DNA from: Saccharothrix australiensis
Lineage (GTDB): Bacteria; Actinomycetota; Actinomycetes; Mycobacteriales; Pseudonocardiaceae
Reading direction: 5' to 3'
Assembly (NCBI RefSeq): GCF_003634935.1
Contig: NZ_RBXO01000001.1
Location: forward strand, 6,163,501-6,227,500
Length of the DNA stretch: 64,000 nucleotides
Position numbers and translations under genes: made by a program. Shown piece after piece: positions 1-8,336 of this stretch (within the stretch, counting starts at the first letter, position 1; each line of letters opens with the position of its first letter). The notes beneath the pieces are model-generated. The model had not been told where the DNA came from, did no database searches, and saw only the letters and a list, made by a program, of their open reading frames with translations.

Positions 1-630
1 GTGCCCGCGCACTACTGGTTCTGCCGCCTGGTCGCGCCGCTGCTGCGCGGGTTCACCGTGGTCGCGACGGCGGTGCTGCGGCTGGTGGGCGTGACGCCGC
101 GCGAGGAGCTGGAGTCGGCGTACACGCGCGACGAGCTGGCGCTGCTGATCGCGCAGTCCCGGCAGGAGGGCCTGCTGGAGGACTCCGAGCACCGGCGGCT
201 GGCGCAGGCGCTGTCGTCGGCGGAGCGCAGCGTGGCGGACGTGCTGGTGCCGCTGGAGCGGATCACGTCGGTGTCGGCGCGGCCGACGATGGGCGAGGTG
301 GAGGCGGCCGTGTCGGCGACCGGCTTCTCCCGGTTCCCGGTGTCCGACGACGGCAGGCTGATCGGGTACCTGCACGTGAAGGACGTGCTGGACCTGGCGG
401 ACGCCGATCCGGCCACGCAGGTGCCGCGCGGGCGCGTCCGGGGGCTGCCGGAGGTGTCGGTGGACGCGCGGCTGGACGAGGCGGTGGCGGTGCTGCGGCG
501 GGCGCAGAGCCACCTGGCGCGGGCGGTGTCGGCAGACGGCTCGGTGCTCGGGGTGGTGGCGCTGGAGGACCTCGTGGAGGAGTACGTCGGGACCGTCCGT
601 GACGGCACGCACGTCCGGCGGGAGGCGTGA
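1..630 (+). CDS. C-terminal part of a CNNM/CorC-type membrane protein with paired CBS domains (5'-partial)
   Basis: This is the 3' end of a hemolysin C/CorC-like (DUF21-CBS) gene. The window opens inside the protein: the motif PAHYWFCRLVAPLLRGF is the last membrane-proximal stretch of a DUF21 domain, so the GTG at base 1 is very probably an internal valine and the true start lies upstream. Two CBS repeats follow (about residues 75-135 and 140-197), with the segment SRFPVSDD typical of CBS1. The family sits in the membrane and is linked to Mg/Co efflux or membrane integrity; CBS pairs bind adenine nucleotides. The CorC_HlyC transporter-associated domain that often follows is missing: the protein ends at VRREA just after CBS2, as in the shorter actinobacterial paralogue that usually pairs with a longer one upstream. 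Confidence 0.8.
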   Translation: MPAHYWFCRLVAPLLRGFTVVATAVLRLVGVTPREELESAYTRDELALLIAQSRQEGLLEDSEHRRLAQALSSAERSVADVLVPLERITSVSARPTMGEVEAAVSATGFSRFPVSDDGRLIGYLHVKDVLDLADADPATQVPRGRVRGLPEVSVDARLDEAVAVLRRAQSHLARAVSADGSVLGVVALEDLVEEYVGTVRDGTHVRREA

Positions 631-728
631 TCGCGCCGGCGGCGTGCGACCCGACCCGGCCGTGACGCCCCGCCAGCACACCATCCGACCTGGGTTGATG
701 CCACTACGGCCACCCTGGTGAGCCAAAG

Positions 729-790
729 TGGCACACGATGGCACCAAACAGGTCTTGCGATGGCACCACAGCACTGCCATAGTGGTGTCA
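729..790 (+). promoter_or_regulatory. Helically phased repeats, probable operator of the RHH protein
   Basis: TGGCAC(CA) half-sites begin at 729, 739 and 761, and an inverted, slightly changed copy (TGGTGTCA) begins at 783 and overlaps the ATG at 790. The spacings are 10, 22 and 22 bp, i.e. one or two helical turns. Ribbon-helix-helix antitoxins bind such phased short repeats upstream of their own genes, so autoregulation by the gene starting at 790 is the natural reading. The repeats are seen directly; the role is inferred. Confidence 0.45.
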
Positions 791-1287
791 TGGACCTGAC
801 GCCCTTCGTCGACAGCCTCCGCCGCGAGTTGGCCACGGCGGCCGAGGTGGTCGGCGAGGACGCCCGCGCGCTCGCCGAGCGGCTGACCGCGCAGGTCGAG
901 TCCGCCGCCCGGCTGACGCTGCTGGAGGCGCTGTCGGCGGCGGCGGCCGAGATCACCCGCGACCTGGCGCCCGGCTCGGTCGACGTGCGGCTGCGCGGTC
1001 GCGACCCGGAGTTCGTGGTCGCGCCGCCACCCGCGGAGCCGGCGTTCCGGGGCTCGGCCGACGCGCCGCCTCCCCCGCCCCCGCCGGCGGGCGACGAGGA
1101 CGGCGCCATGACGCGCATCAACCTCCGCCTCGCCGAGCACCTGAAGCAGCGGGTGGAGGAGGCCGCCACCCACGCCGGCATCTCGGTCAACGCGTGGCTC
1201 GTGCGGGCCGCGTCCGCCGCCCTGCACCAGGGCGCGCACCAGGGCACCCACAACATCGGCCAGCACTACACGGGCTGGGTCCGCTAG
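790..1287 (+). CDS. HicB-like ribbon-helix-helix DNA-binding protein
   Basis: 165-aa protein. The N-terminal ~75 residues are an amphipathic region (FVDSLRRELATAAEVV...), followed by a Pro-rich linker with a run of prolines and then a C-terminal ribbon-helix-helix domain (MTRINLRLAEHLKQRVEEAA, then SVNAWLVRAASAAL), the DNA-binding fold of HicB/Arc-type antitoxins. ATG 790 was chosen because the upstream in-frame GTG at 718 would lie inside the operator-like repeats. No HicA toxin is adjacent; instead a DUF4097 gene follows 49 bp downstream. In actinomycetes this RHH-DUF4097 pair is usually followed directly by a DrrAB-type ABC exporter, so the protein is more likely a local transcription regulator than a true antitoxin. 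Confidence 0.75.
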   Translation: MDLTPFVDSLRRELATAAEVVGEDARALAERLTAQVESAARLTLLEALSAAAAEITRDLAPGSVDVRLRGRDPEFVVAPPPAEPAFRGSADAPPPPPPPAGDEDGAMTRINLRLAEHLKQRVEEAATHAGISVNAWLVRAASAALHQGAHQGTHNIGQHYTGWVR

Positions 1288-1336
1288 CCCTCCCACCAGC
1301 ACGGACACCGCTAAGACCCACTACCAGGGGACAGCC

Positions 1337-2203
1337 ATGCCCACATTCGCCACACCCACGCCCATCGCGGTCACCCTCGACCTGTCGATGGGGCACACCC
1401 GGCTCGTCGCCGGCGACCGCGCCGACACGGTGGTCGACGTGCGACCCGGCAACCCGTCCCGCGCCGGCGACGTGAAGGCCGCCGAGCAGACCCGCGTCGA
1501 GTACCGGGACGGCCACCTGCTGGTCAAGATGGCCAAGGTCCGCGGCCTGTTCAACCGGGGCGGCTCGATCGAGTTGGAGATCGCGCTGCCCGCCGGGTCC
1601 AGCGTCCGCGGCGAGACCGCGCTGGGCGGCTTCCAGTCCGTGGGCCGGTACGACGAGGTCCGGCTCAAGAGCGCCGCCGGCGACATCGAGCTGGACACCG
1701 CGAGCACGGCGCACCTGCGCACCTCGATGGGCAACCTCACCGTCACCCACACCACCGGGCACGCCGACGTGCTCACCGGGTCCGGCACCCTGACCGTCGA
1801 ACGCGTCGACGGCGACGCCGAGGTCCACAACTCCAACGGCCTCATCCGGGTCGGCCGGGTCGCCGGCACCCTGCGCGCCCGGACCGCGAACGGCGACATC
1901 GAGGTCCACTCGGCGCTCGCCGACGTCACCGCGAAGACCGCGTGCGGCAGCGTGCGCGTCGACGAGGTCGTGCGCGGGACCACCGTGCTGGAGACCGCCG
2001 CCGGCCGCCTGGAGGTCGGCATCCGCGACGGCAGCGCCGCCTGGCTGGACCTGCACTCCACGGTCGGCACGGTGCGCAACACGCTGGAGTCCGCCACCGG
2101 CCCCGACGCCGCCGCGGACACCGTCGAGGTCCGCGCGCGCACCGGGATCGGCGACATCGTGGTCCGCCGGGCCACCACCACTACCGGAAGGAACGCACCA
2201 TGA
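1337..2203 (+). CDS. DUF4097 family beta-helix-like protein
   Basis: 288 aa with no membrane segment or signal peptide. It is made of short beta-strand repeats typical of DUF4097 (putative adhesin fold), for example SAAGDIELDTAST, TANGDIEVHSALADV and TACGSVRVDEVV: regularly spaced G-[DS]-[IV]-x-V turns predicted to form a parallel beta-helix. The function of the family is unknown. ATG 1337 is preceded by AGGGGACAGCC, a usable ribosome-binding site. Its TGA overlaps the ATG of the P450 gene (ATGA at 2200-2203), so the two are translationally coupled. Confidence 0.8.
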   Translation: MPTFATPTPIAVTLDLSMGHTRLVAGDRADTVVDVRPGNPSRAGDVKAAEQTRVEYRDGHLLVKMAKVRGLFNRGGSIELEIALPAGSSVRGETALGGFQSVGRYDEVRLKSAAGDIELDTASTAHLRTSMGNLTVTHTTGHADVLTGSGTLTVERVDGDAEVHNSNGLIRVGRVAGTLRARTANGDIEVHSALADVTAKTACGSVRVDEVVRGTTVLETAAGRLEVGIRDGSAAWLDLHSTVGTVRNTLESATGPDAAADTVEVRARTGIGDIVVRRATTTTGRNAP

Positions 2204-3393
2204 CCAGCGCCACCACCCGGTGGGACACCCACCCGAGCCAGTCCTGGCTGCGCGGCGAGCGCCCCGCCGAACCCGTCGCGTTCGACGAGGAGAGCGGCCT
2301 GTGGAACGTCTACGGGTACGAGGAGGCGGTCGCGGTGCTCGGCGACCCCGCGACGTTCTCCTCCTCCCACGTCGGCGACCTGCTGCCGGTCCAGGTCGAC
2401 GACTCGCTGCGGGAGGGCAACCTCCTGGAGATGGACCCGCCGGACCACCGCAAGCTGCGCAACCTGGTGAGCAAGGCGTTCTCCGGCAGGGTCGTCGCCG
2501 ACCTGGAGCCCCGGATCGCCGCGTTGACCCACGAGCTGCTCGACGCCGTGGAGGGCGACCGGTTGGAGCTGGTCGAGGACCTGGCCTACCCGCTGCCGGT
2601 GATCGTCATCGCCGAGCTGCTCGGCCTGCCCTCCGGTGACCGGGAGCTGTTCCGCGGCTGGGTGGACACGATGTTCTCCGGCTCCGAGGACTTCTCGCTC
2701 AACGCGGACCCGGAGCAGGTGGAGGCGGAGTTCGCCGACCGGTTGGACGCGATGACGCCCATGTTCGACTACCTGCGCGAGCACGCCGTCGAACGCCGCC
2801 GGAACCCGCGCGAGGACCTGATCAGCGGCCTCGTGCGGGCGGAGGTCGACGGGCAGCGGCTCAACGACAACGAGGTGGTCAACTTCGCCACCGTGCTGCT
2901 GGTCGCCGGGCACATCACCACGACCATGCTGCTGGGCAACACCACGCTGTGCCTCGACGCGCACCCCGGTCAGCGGGCTCGGCTGCGCGCCGACCGGTCC
3001 GGCATCCCGACGGCGATCGAGGAGTCGTTGCGCTTCCTCACCCCGTTCGCGGCCCTCAGCCGGGCGACGACGAGGGACGTCGAGCTGGGCGGGCAGCGCG
3101 TCCCGGCCGACCGGATGATCATGGTGTGGTTGTCGGCCGCCAACCGCGACCCGCGGAAGTTCGCCGACGCCGACGTGTTCGACAGCACCCGCGACCCCAA
3201 CCCGCACATCGGTTTCGGCCGCGGCGTCCACTTCTGCGTCGGCGCGCCGCTGGCCCGCCTGGAAGGGCGCGTCGCGCTCGACATCCTGCTCGACCGGTTC
3301 CCCGACCTGCGGGTCGACCCCGACCTGGCGCCGACGTTCATGCCGTCGCCGATCATGACGGGCCCGCGCACGCTGCACCTGCGCACCGCCTGA
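2200..3393 (+). CDS. Cytochrome P450 (CYP107-like)
   Basis: 397-aa class I bacterial P450. The haem-binding loop GFGRGVHFCVGAPLARLEG near residue 345 holds the proximal Cys; the K-helix ExxR is EESLR; the I-helix reads LLVAGHITTTMLLGN, so the oxygen-activation motif is AGHITT with His where Glu or Asp is more common. Product: a soluble monooxygenase needing ferredoxin and reductase, neither encoded here. ATG 2200 overlaps the DUF4097 stop. Substrate unknown. Its place between DUF4097 and the DrrAB exporter is unusual, because those genes normally adjoin in other actinomycetes as far as I recall; the P450 may have been inserted into an existing operon. Confidence 0.9.
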   Translation: MTSATTRWDTHPSQSWLRGERPAEPVAFDEESGLWNVYGYEEAVAVLGDPATFSSSHVGDLLPVQVDDSLREGNLLEMDPPDHRKLRNLVSKAFSGRVVADLEPRIAALTHELLDAVEGDRLELVEDLAYPLPVIVIAELLGLPSGDRELFRGWVDTMFSGSEDFSLNADPEQVEAEFADRLDAMTPMFDYLREHAVERRRNPREDLISGLVRAEVDGQRLNDNEVVNFATVLLVAGHITTTMLLGNTTLCLDAHPGQRARLRADRSGIPTAIEESLRFLTPFAALSRATTRDVELGGQRVPADRMIMVWLSAANRDPRKFADADVFDSTRDPNPHIGFGRGVHFCVGAPLARLEGRVALDILLDRFPDLRVDPDLAPTFMPSPIMTGPRTLHLRTA

Positions 3394-3431
3394 CCTGCAC
3401 CACCGAGCCGGCACCACCTCGGGCCGGCACC

Positions 3432-3532
3432 GGCCGCACTCTTCCGGGCCGCACTTTTCGGGCCGCACTTTTCCGGGCCACGTTTTTCCGGGCCGCGCTC
3501 TGCCGGCCGCACTTTCCCGGACGGCATTCTTC
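3432..3532 (+). repeat. Seven imperfect copies of a 14-15-bp tandem repeat
   Basis: GGCCGCACTTTTCC-like units begin at 3432, 3447, 3461, 3476, 3491, 3505 and about 3520, in the gap between the P450 and the ABC ATPase gene. A 15-bp period equals five codons; on the plus strand one frame reads FRAAL, FRATF, FRAAL, resembling pentapeptide repeats, but there is no credible start or long frame. It may be a regulatory spacer or the wreck of a pentapeptide-repeat gene. Confidence 0.6.
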
Positions 3533-3616
3533 GGAAACAACTCACCCGGTCGCACCCATCCGGGAGATCACTCCTGCCCGGACATTTATCGCAGCAATTC
3601 TTCCGAGGGGACCTCC

Positions 3617-4555
3617 ATGACCATTTCGGCCACCGGACTGCGCAAGAGATTCGGCGACCACGTCGTGCTGGACGGCATCGACCTGGACGTCGCCGAGAGC
3701 ACCGTGTTCTCACTGCTCGGCCCGAACGGCGCGGGCAAGACCACCGCGGTGCAGATCCTGTCCACCCTGATCACCCCGGACGCGGGCGAGGTGCGCATCG
3801 CCGGGCACGACCTGCGGACCGACCCGGACGGCGTGCGCTCGGCGATCGGCGTGACCGGCCAGTTCTCCGCCGTGGACGGCCTGCTCACCGGCGAGGAGAA
3901 CCTGCGGCTGATGGCCGACCTGCGGCACCTGCCCCGCCGGGAGGGCAGGCGGGTCACCGCCGCGCTGCTGGAGCGGTTCGACCTGGTGGACGCCGCGGGC
4001 AAGCCCGCCGCCACCTACTCGGGCGGCATGCGCCGGCGGCTGGACCTCGCGATGACGCTGGTCGGCGACCCGCGGGTGATCTTCCTGGACGAGCCGACCA
4101 CCGGGCTCGACCCGCGCAGCAGGCACGACCTGTGGCAGGTGATCCGCGAACTCGTCGAGGACGACGGCGTGACGATCTTCCTCACCACGCAGTACCTGGA
4201 GGAGGCGGACCAGCTCGCCGACCGGATCGCCGTGCTGGACCACGGGCGACTGGTCGCGCAGGGCACCGCCGACGAGCTGAAGCGCCTGGTGCCGGGCGGG
4301 CACGTGAGCCTGCGCTTCACCGACGTGCGGTCCCTCGACGTGGCGGCGGGCGCGCTCCGCGCGGCGCACCGCGACGACGACGCGCTGACGTTGCAGGTGC
4401 CCGGCGACGGCGGCGTGCGGTCGCTGCGCGCCCTGCTGGACGAGCTGGACCGCGTCGCCGTCGAGCCGGACGGCCTCACCGTGCACACCCCGGACCTGGA
4501 CGACGTGTTCTTCGCCCTGACCGGGCGGCCGACCCTGGAGGAGTCCGCGCGATGA
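3617..4555 (+). CDS. DrrA-type ABC transporter ATP-binding subunit
   Basis: 312 aa. Walker A GPNGAGKTT (residues 35-43), signature YSGGMRRRLDLAM (about 134-146), Walker B VIFLDEP followed by the D-loop TTGLD. The C-terminal ~90 residues form the extension typical of daunorubicin-resistance (DrrA) ATPases, ending LDDVFFALTGR. It hydrolyses ATP to power a membrane partner, encoded by the overlapping downstream gene. ATG 3617 follows a GAGGGGACC ribosome-binding site. Likely export of a lipid, antibiotic or other small molecule; the actual substrate cannot be read from sequence. Confidence 0.92.
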   Translation: MTISATGLRKRFGDHVVLDGIDLDVAESTVFSLLGPNGAGKTTAVQILSTLITPDAGEVRIAGHDLRTDPDGVRSAIGVTGQFSAVDGLLTGEENLRLMADLRHLPRREGRRVTAALLERFDLVDAAGKPAATYSGGMRRRLDLAMTLVGDPRVIFLDEPTTGLDPRSRHDLWQVIRELVEDDGVTIFLTTQYLEEADQLADRIAVLDHGRLVAQGTADELKRLVPGGHVSLRFTDVRSLDVAAGALRAAHRDDDALTLQVPGDGGVRSLRALLDELDRVAVEPDGLTVHTPDLDDVFFALTGRPTLEESAR

Positions 4556-5325
4556 CCGCCGCCCACACCCTGTCGGACTCGATGACGATGCTGCGCCGCG
4601 ACTTCCGGCACGCGCAGCGCTACCCGGTGATGGCCGTCAGCGGCGTGCTGATGCCGGTCTTCATGATGCTGCTGTTCGTGTACGTGTTCGGCAGCGCGAT
4701 CGTCACCACCGTCGGCGGCGGCTCGTACGTCGACTACCTGGTGCCCGGCATCCTCGTCATGGGCGTCGGGGCGGGGTCGGCCGCCACGGCGGTGAACGTC
4801 AACGTCGACATGACCGAGGGCGTCATCACCCGGTTCCGCACGATGGCCATCGCCCGCGTGTCCGTGCTGACCGGGCAGGTGCTGGGCAGCGTGATCCGGA
4901 CGGTGGTCAGCCTCGCGCTGGTCGTCGGGGTGGCGCTGCTCATCGGGTTCCGGCCGCGGGCGTCGTTCGGGGAGTGGCTGCTGGCGGCGGCGGTGCTGCT
5001 CATGCTGACCCTGGCGCTGACGTGGTTGGCGGTCGCGGGCGGCCTGGCGGCGAAGAAGCCCGAGGGCGCGAACGGGTTCTCGCTGCCGTTCCAGTTCCTG
5101 CCGTTCATCAGCAGCGCGTTCATCCCCACCGACTCGATGGCGCCCGGCCTGGCGTGGTTCGCCGAGCACCAGCCGTTCACGCCGGTGATCGACACGCTGC
5201 GCGGCGTCCTGACCGGCACGCCGGTCGGGAACAGCGCCTGGTTCGCCGTCGGGTGGTGCCTGCTGGGGACGCTGGTCGGCTACGCGCTGGCGCGGAAGCT
5301 GTACAACCGCGACCCGACGCGCTGA
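4552..5325 (+). CDS. DrrB-type ABC-2 transporter permease
   Basis: 257 aa, ABC-2 membrane family. Six hydrophobic segments can be seen, among them VSGVLMPVFMMLLFVYVFG, YLVPGILVMGVG, VSLALVVGVALLIG, LAAAVLLMLTLALTW and FAVGWCLLGTLVGYALA, and the family motif around FLPFISSAFIPTDSMAPGL before the last helix. ATG 4552 overlaps the ATPase stop (ATGA), so the subunits are co-translated. Together they form a DrrAB exporter in the cytoplasmic membrane. A double stem-loop lies about 100 bp downstream and probably ends the operon. Confidence 0.92.
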   Translation: MTAAHTLSDSMTMLRRDFRHAQRYPVMAVSGVLMPVFMMLLFVYVFGSAIVTTVGGGSYVDYLVPGILVMGVGAGSAATAVNVNVDMTEGVITRFRTMAIARVSVLTGQVLGSVIRTVVSLALVVGVALLIGFRPRASFGEWLLAAAVLLMLTLALTWLAVAGGLAAKKPEGANGFSLPFQFLPFISSAFIPTDSMAPGLAWFAEHQPFTPVIDTLRGVLTGTPVGNSAWFAVGWCLLGTLVGYALARKLYNRDPTR

Positions 5326-5420
5326 CCGGCACCCGGCCGGGTCGGACCGGGGCGTCGGGGCGGGGTCCGGGTCGAGGGGGTCCGGGCCGGGGGACCCGTC
5401 GCGGTCCGACAGGGGGAAGG

Positions 5421-5494
5421 CCGGAACGGGCCAGGGGGACCGTTCCGGCAGGGGAACGGACCGGGTGCGTCCACTGTGGACGCACCCGGTCCGT
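5421..5494 (+). terminator. Two consecutive stem-loops after the DrrAB operon
   Basis: First: a 9-bp perfect stem (5421-5429 with 5440-5448) and 10-nt loop. Second: a 19-bp perfect inverted repeat (5456-5474 with 5476-5494) around a single T. There is no T-tract, which is usual for high-GC actinomycete terminators. The second is so perfect that a protein-binding site is an alternative. Confidence 0.6.
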
Positions 5495-5540
5495 CGACCT
5501 GGCCCGTCGGCGGGAGGTGGGCCGGGCTACCGTGTCCCCC

Positions 5541-5843
5541 GTGGACGAGACTGGCGGCGAAGAGGACGACTTCGACCCCGAGGACGACGACTTCGCGGAG
5601 GACGAGTACCGCGCGGGCGACTTCGAGGACGGCGACTTCGAGGACGAGGAAGAGGACGAGGACGACCTGTTCGGGGTGACCTCGGAGCCGCGCACCATCT
5701 GCCACCTGTGCGGCGGCGCGGGTTTCGTGGCGCACCCCACGTCGGCGGTCATCGGCGGCGTGCCGCGCAGCGTCGACAACGGGCGGGAGTGCCCGCACTG
5801 CCGCGGGGCGCGGAAGTTCCCCGGCCTGGTCCCGCCGCTCTGA
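5541..5843 (+). CDS. Small acidic protein with a DnaJ-like zinc ribbon
   Basis: 100 aa. Residues ~3-48 are extremely acidic (EEDDFDPEDDDFAED and similar); the C-terminal half holds two CxxC knuckles, CHLCGGAG and CPHCRGA, spaced 31 residues apart as in one DnaJ-type zinc ribbon. GTG 5541 was chosen because a -10-like TACCGT ends 7 nt before it (5528-5533), the layout of a leaderless mRNA; GTG 5532 is the other option. No function is known to me; the acidic tail plus zinc ribbon suggests a protein-protein adaptor. It converges on the MFS gene across a 29-bp tandem repeat. Confidence 0.7.
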   Translation: MDETGGEEDDFDPEDDDFAEDEYRAGDFEDGDFEDEEEDEDDLFGVTSEPRTICHLCGGAGFVAHPTSAVIGGVPRSVDNGRECPHCRGARKFPGLVPPL

Positions 5844-5927
5844 GCACCGGGCCACGGTCGCGAACGCGCCCCTCCCGAGCGCGGCCTCACGGCTGCGGTG
5901 CCGGGCACGGGGCCGCACAGCCGCCGC

Positions 5928-6034
5928 CGCACCCGGCACCGCCTCACGTGCACCACCGCACCCGGCACCGCCTCACGTGCACCACCGCACCCGGCACCGC
6001 CTCACGTGCGCGGCCTCACCCGCACCGCCTCACG
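5928..6034 (+). repeat. 29-bp tandem repeat between convergent genes
   Basis: Copies start at 5928, 5957 and 5986 (CGCACCCGGCACCGCCTCAC...), and a shortened fourth runs to about 6034, where it enters the last codons of the MFS gene. The copies are almost identical, so the expansion is recent. Confidence 0.8.
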
Positions 6035-7274
6035 TGCGCGCGCTCGCGGTCCCCTCCGGTTCGACCGCGTCCGCCGCCTCGGCCGCCGCGAACGCCTCCG
6101 GCGACAGCCGGAGCCACGCCACCACCAGCGCGACGGCCTGCACCGCCGCGCCCATGACGTACACCGCGCGCAGCCCGAACCCGTCCGCCACCAGGCCGCC
6201 GGCCAGCGCGCCGAGCGGCGTCAGGCCCCACGCCAGGGCGCGGTGGCTGGTCAGCACGCGGCCCAGCAGTCCGGTGGGCGTGAACCGCTGCCGGCTGGAC
6301 TGCGAGCACACGTTCCACACCATGATGATCGCGGACTCCAGGAACAGCACCAGCCCGACCGCCACCGCCCACGGCGGCATCACCGCGATGAGCGCGTGGG
6401 CGACCACCATGCCGACCTGGGCGAGCCGCATCGACCACGCGTAGCCCAGCCGTCGCACGACCCGGTGCACCACGAACGACGCCGCGACCCAGCCGACGGA
6501 CATGCACGCCAGCAGCACGCCGTAGCCGGTGGGGCCGAGGTGCAGGACCTCGTGCGCGTACAGCACGAACATCGCGATCTGGGCGCTCGCCGCGAACGAC
6601 CCGAGCGCCACCGCGACCGTGATCGACCGCAGCAGCGGCGTGCCGACCAGGAACCGGAGCCCGTCGCCGATGTCGCGCAGCGGGTGTTGGCCCGACGGCG
6701 TGACCGGCCGCTCCGGGATGCCCCGGCTCAGCAGCAGCGCCGCCAGCGCCGCCACCAGGGCCGGCCACAGCGGCAGGCCGAACCCGAACGCGACGAGGTA
6801 GCCCGCGACGGGCGGCACCACGAACCGCACCACGCCCTGGTCGAGGAGGATCAGCCGGGTGTTCGCGGCGGCGAGCGCCGACGGCGGCACCACGTCCGGC
6901 ACCAGCGCGCCGCTCGCGCCGTCGCCCAGCACCTGCGCGGACGTGACGACGAACGCCACCACCAGCAGCAGCGGCAGGCTGAGGGCGCCGGACGCGGCGG
7001 CCACGGCCAGCGCCAGCGCGGCGCACGCCTGCACGGCGTAGGCCAGCCCGAGCACGGCCGTCCGGCGCACCCGGTCGATCAGCACACCCGCGAACAACGA
7101 GCACAGCAGCCAGGGCGCTTGGCCCACGACCTGCACCAACGACACCTCGGTCGGGTCCGTCGTGATCGACACCGCCACGAGCGGCAGCACCGTCAGCAAC
7201 ACCCCCTCCGCGATCGACCCGGACACCGCCACGGCCTGGAGCCGAACCCACCCCTTGGTCATGCCGTCAACCAT
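6030..7274 (-). CDS. MFS transporter (EntS-like exporter family)
   Basis: 414 aa, about 12 hydrophobic segments (e.g. GVLLTVLPLVAVSI, LPLLLVVAFVVTSAQV, WAVAVGLVLFLESAIIMVW, AVQAVALVVAWLRL). The central cytoplasmic stretch HPLRDIGDGLRFLVGTPLLR is typical of the MFS_3 group that exports siderophores, macrolides and related drugs. A second ATG four codons inside (7262) is an alternative start; 7274 has the better upstream purine run. No cluster partner is adjacent, so the substrate is open. The C-terminus (PEAFAAAEAADAVEPEGTASART) is a soluble tail. Confidence 0.85.
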   Translation of the reverse strand: MVDGMTKGWVRLQAVAVSGSIAEGVLLTVLPLVAVSITTDPTEVSLVQVVGQAPWLLCSLFAGVLIDRVRRTAVLGLAYAVQACAALALAVAAASGALSLPLLLVVAFVVTSAQVLGDGASGALVPDVVPPSALAAANTRLILLDQGVVRFVVPPVAGYLVAFGFGLPLWPALVAALAALLLSRGIPERPVTPSGQHPLRDIGDGLRFLVGTPLLRSITVAVALGSFAASAQIAMFVLYAHEVLHLGPTGYGVLLACMSVGWVAASFVVHRVVRRLGYAWSMRLAQVGMVVAHALIAVMPPWAVAVGLVLFLESAIIMVWNVCSQSSRQRFTPTGLLGRVLTSHRALAWGLTPLGALAGGLVADGFGLRAVYVMGAAVQAVALVVAWLRLSPEAFAAAEAADAVEPEGTASART

Positions 7275-7460
7275 GCCAACCCCGTTGCCGGGCGCGAACG
7301 TTTTAAAAGTGGCATGAAGCGTGCCCTCCGGTTCGCCGTCCCACCCGGCGGCCCAGGTCGACGGGCTCCGGGTTCGGGCCGGGGCGTCGTGAGCCGTCCG
7401 CGCCGACCGCTGGTGGGGACACCCGTCCGCCGCGTCCGGGCCGGGAAGTACCGTGGAGGG

Positions 7461-8336
7461 GTGCGTGTCCTGCCCGAAGCCGAGTGGACCGCGCGCCGGG
7501 ACGCGCACCGGGCCCGCGTCCGCGCGTGGACGGTCCCCCACCAGGAGCGCAAGGCGCGCGGCGAGAAGCACCCGGTGCTGGACTTCCTGTTCAGCTACTA
7601 CTCTCACCGCCCCTCCCGGCTGGAGCGCTGGCACCCCGGACCGGGCGTCGTGCTCGCGGGCAAAGCCGCCGAGGAGTACCTGCGCCGGCCCGCCTACCGG
7701 CGGACCGACGAGGGCGTGACGCTCGACGTCGAGGCGTTCGCCCGTGACCGCGCCGCCACGATCGGGTTCGTCCACGACCTGCTCACCGCCACCGCCGCGC
7801 GCCCGCCCCGGCTCGGCTGCTTCGGCCTGCACGAGTGGGCGATGGTCTACCGGTCCGACCGGGTCCGGCACGAGGCGTGGCCGTTGCGGCTGGGCGGCGC
7901 GGGCACCGACGCGGTGGTGGAGGCCAACAGGATCCAGTGCAGCCACTTCGACGCGTTCCGGTTCTTCACCCCGGAGGCGCGCCCGCGCAACGCGGTACAG
8001 CCCACGCGGGCGACGCAGGTGGCCCTGGAGCAGCCCGGCTGCCTGCACGTCTCGATGGATCTGTTCAAGTGGTGCTACAAGCTCGACCCGGCGACGCCGT
8101 CGGACCTCATGGCGGACTGCTTCCAGCTCGCGCTGGAGGTCCGCGAGCTGGACATGCAGGCCAGCCCCTACGACCTGCGCGCGCTCGGTTACCGACCGGT
8201 GCCGATCGAGACCGCTGAGGGGCGCGGCGAGTACATTCGACGGCAGAGCGCGTTCGCCGAGGCCGCCGCGCCGCTGCGCGCGGCGCTGATCGACCTCACG
8301 CGGACTTTCCTGCCGCCCCCGGTCGCCGTCGGATAG
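7461..8336 (+). CDS. Conserved actinobacterial protein often labelled '3-methyladenine DNA glycosylase'
   Basis: 291-aa soluble protein beginning VRVLPEAEWTARRDAHRARV, with a conserved block HPVLDFLFSYYSHRPSRLERWHPG. Proteins with this block are widely annotated as 3-methyladenine DNA glycosylase, but I see neither an AlkA helix-hairpin-helix nor an AAG/Tag motif, so that name is unsupported by the sequence. Rich in conserved aromatics and His/Cys (CFGLHEWAMVY, FKWCYKLDPATPSDLMADC). GTG 7461 sits 6 nt after TACCGT (7449-7454), suggesting a leaderless transcript. Divergent from the MFS gene, with about 190 bp between them. Confidence 0.65.
   Translation: MRVLPEAEWTARRDAHRARVRAWTVPHQERKARGEKHPVLDFLFSYYSHRPSRLERWHPGPGVVLAGKAAEEYLRRPAYRRTDEGVTLDVEAFARDRAATIGFVHDLLTATAARPPRLGCFGLHEWAMVYRSDRVRHEAWPLRLGGAGTDAVVEANRIQCSHFDAFRFFTPEARPRNAVQPTRATQVALEQPGCLHVSMDLFKWCYKLDPATPSDLMADCFQLALEVRELDMQASPYDLRALGYRPVPIETAEGRGEYIRRQSAFAEAAAPLRAALIDLTRTFLPPPVAVG

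Noticed and set aside
790-1287. HicAB toxin-antitoxin pair
   Set aside because: Only the HicB-like part is present; no HicA-type dsRBD toxin on either side.
3460-3530. Pentapeptide-repeat gene
   Set aside because: Only three to four repeat-like pentads in one frame, with no start codon or flanking coding sequence.
1187-3555. Long minus-strand open frames opposite DUF4097 and P450
   Set aside because: Shadow frames produced by high GC at third codon positions; composition is Arg/Val/Gly-rich without motifs.
7461-8336. 3-methyladenine DNA glycosylase as a function call
   Set aside because: The family carries this name in databases, but I see no glycosylase motif; reported as a conserved protein only.
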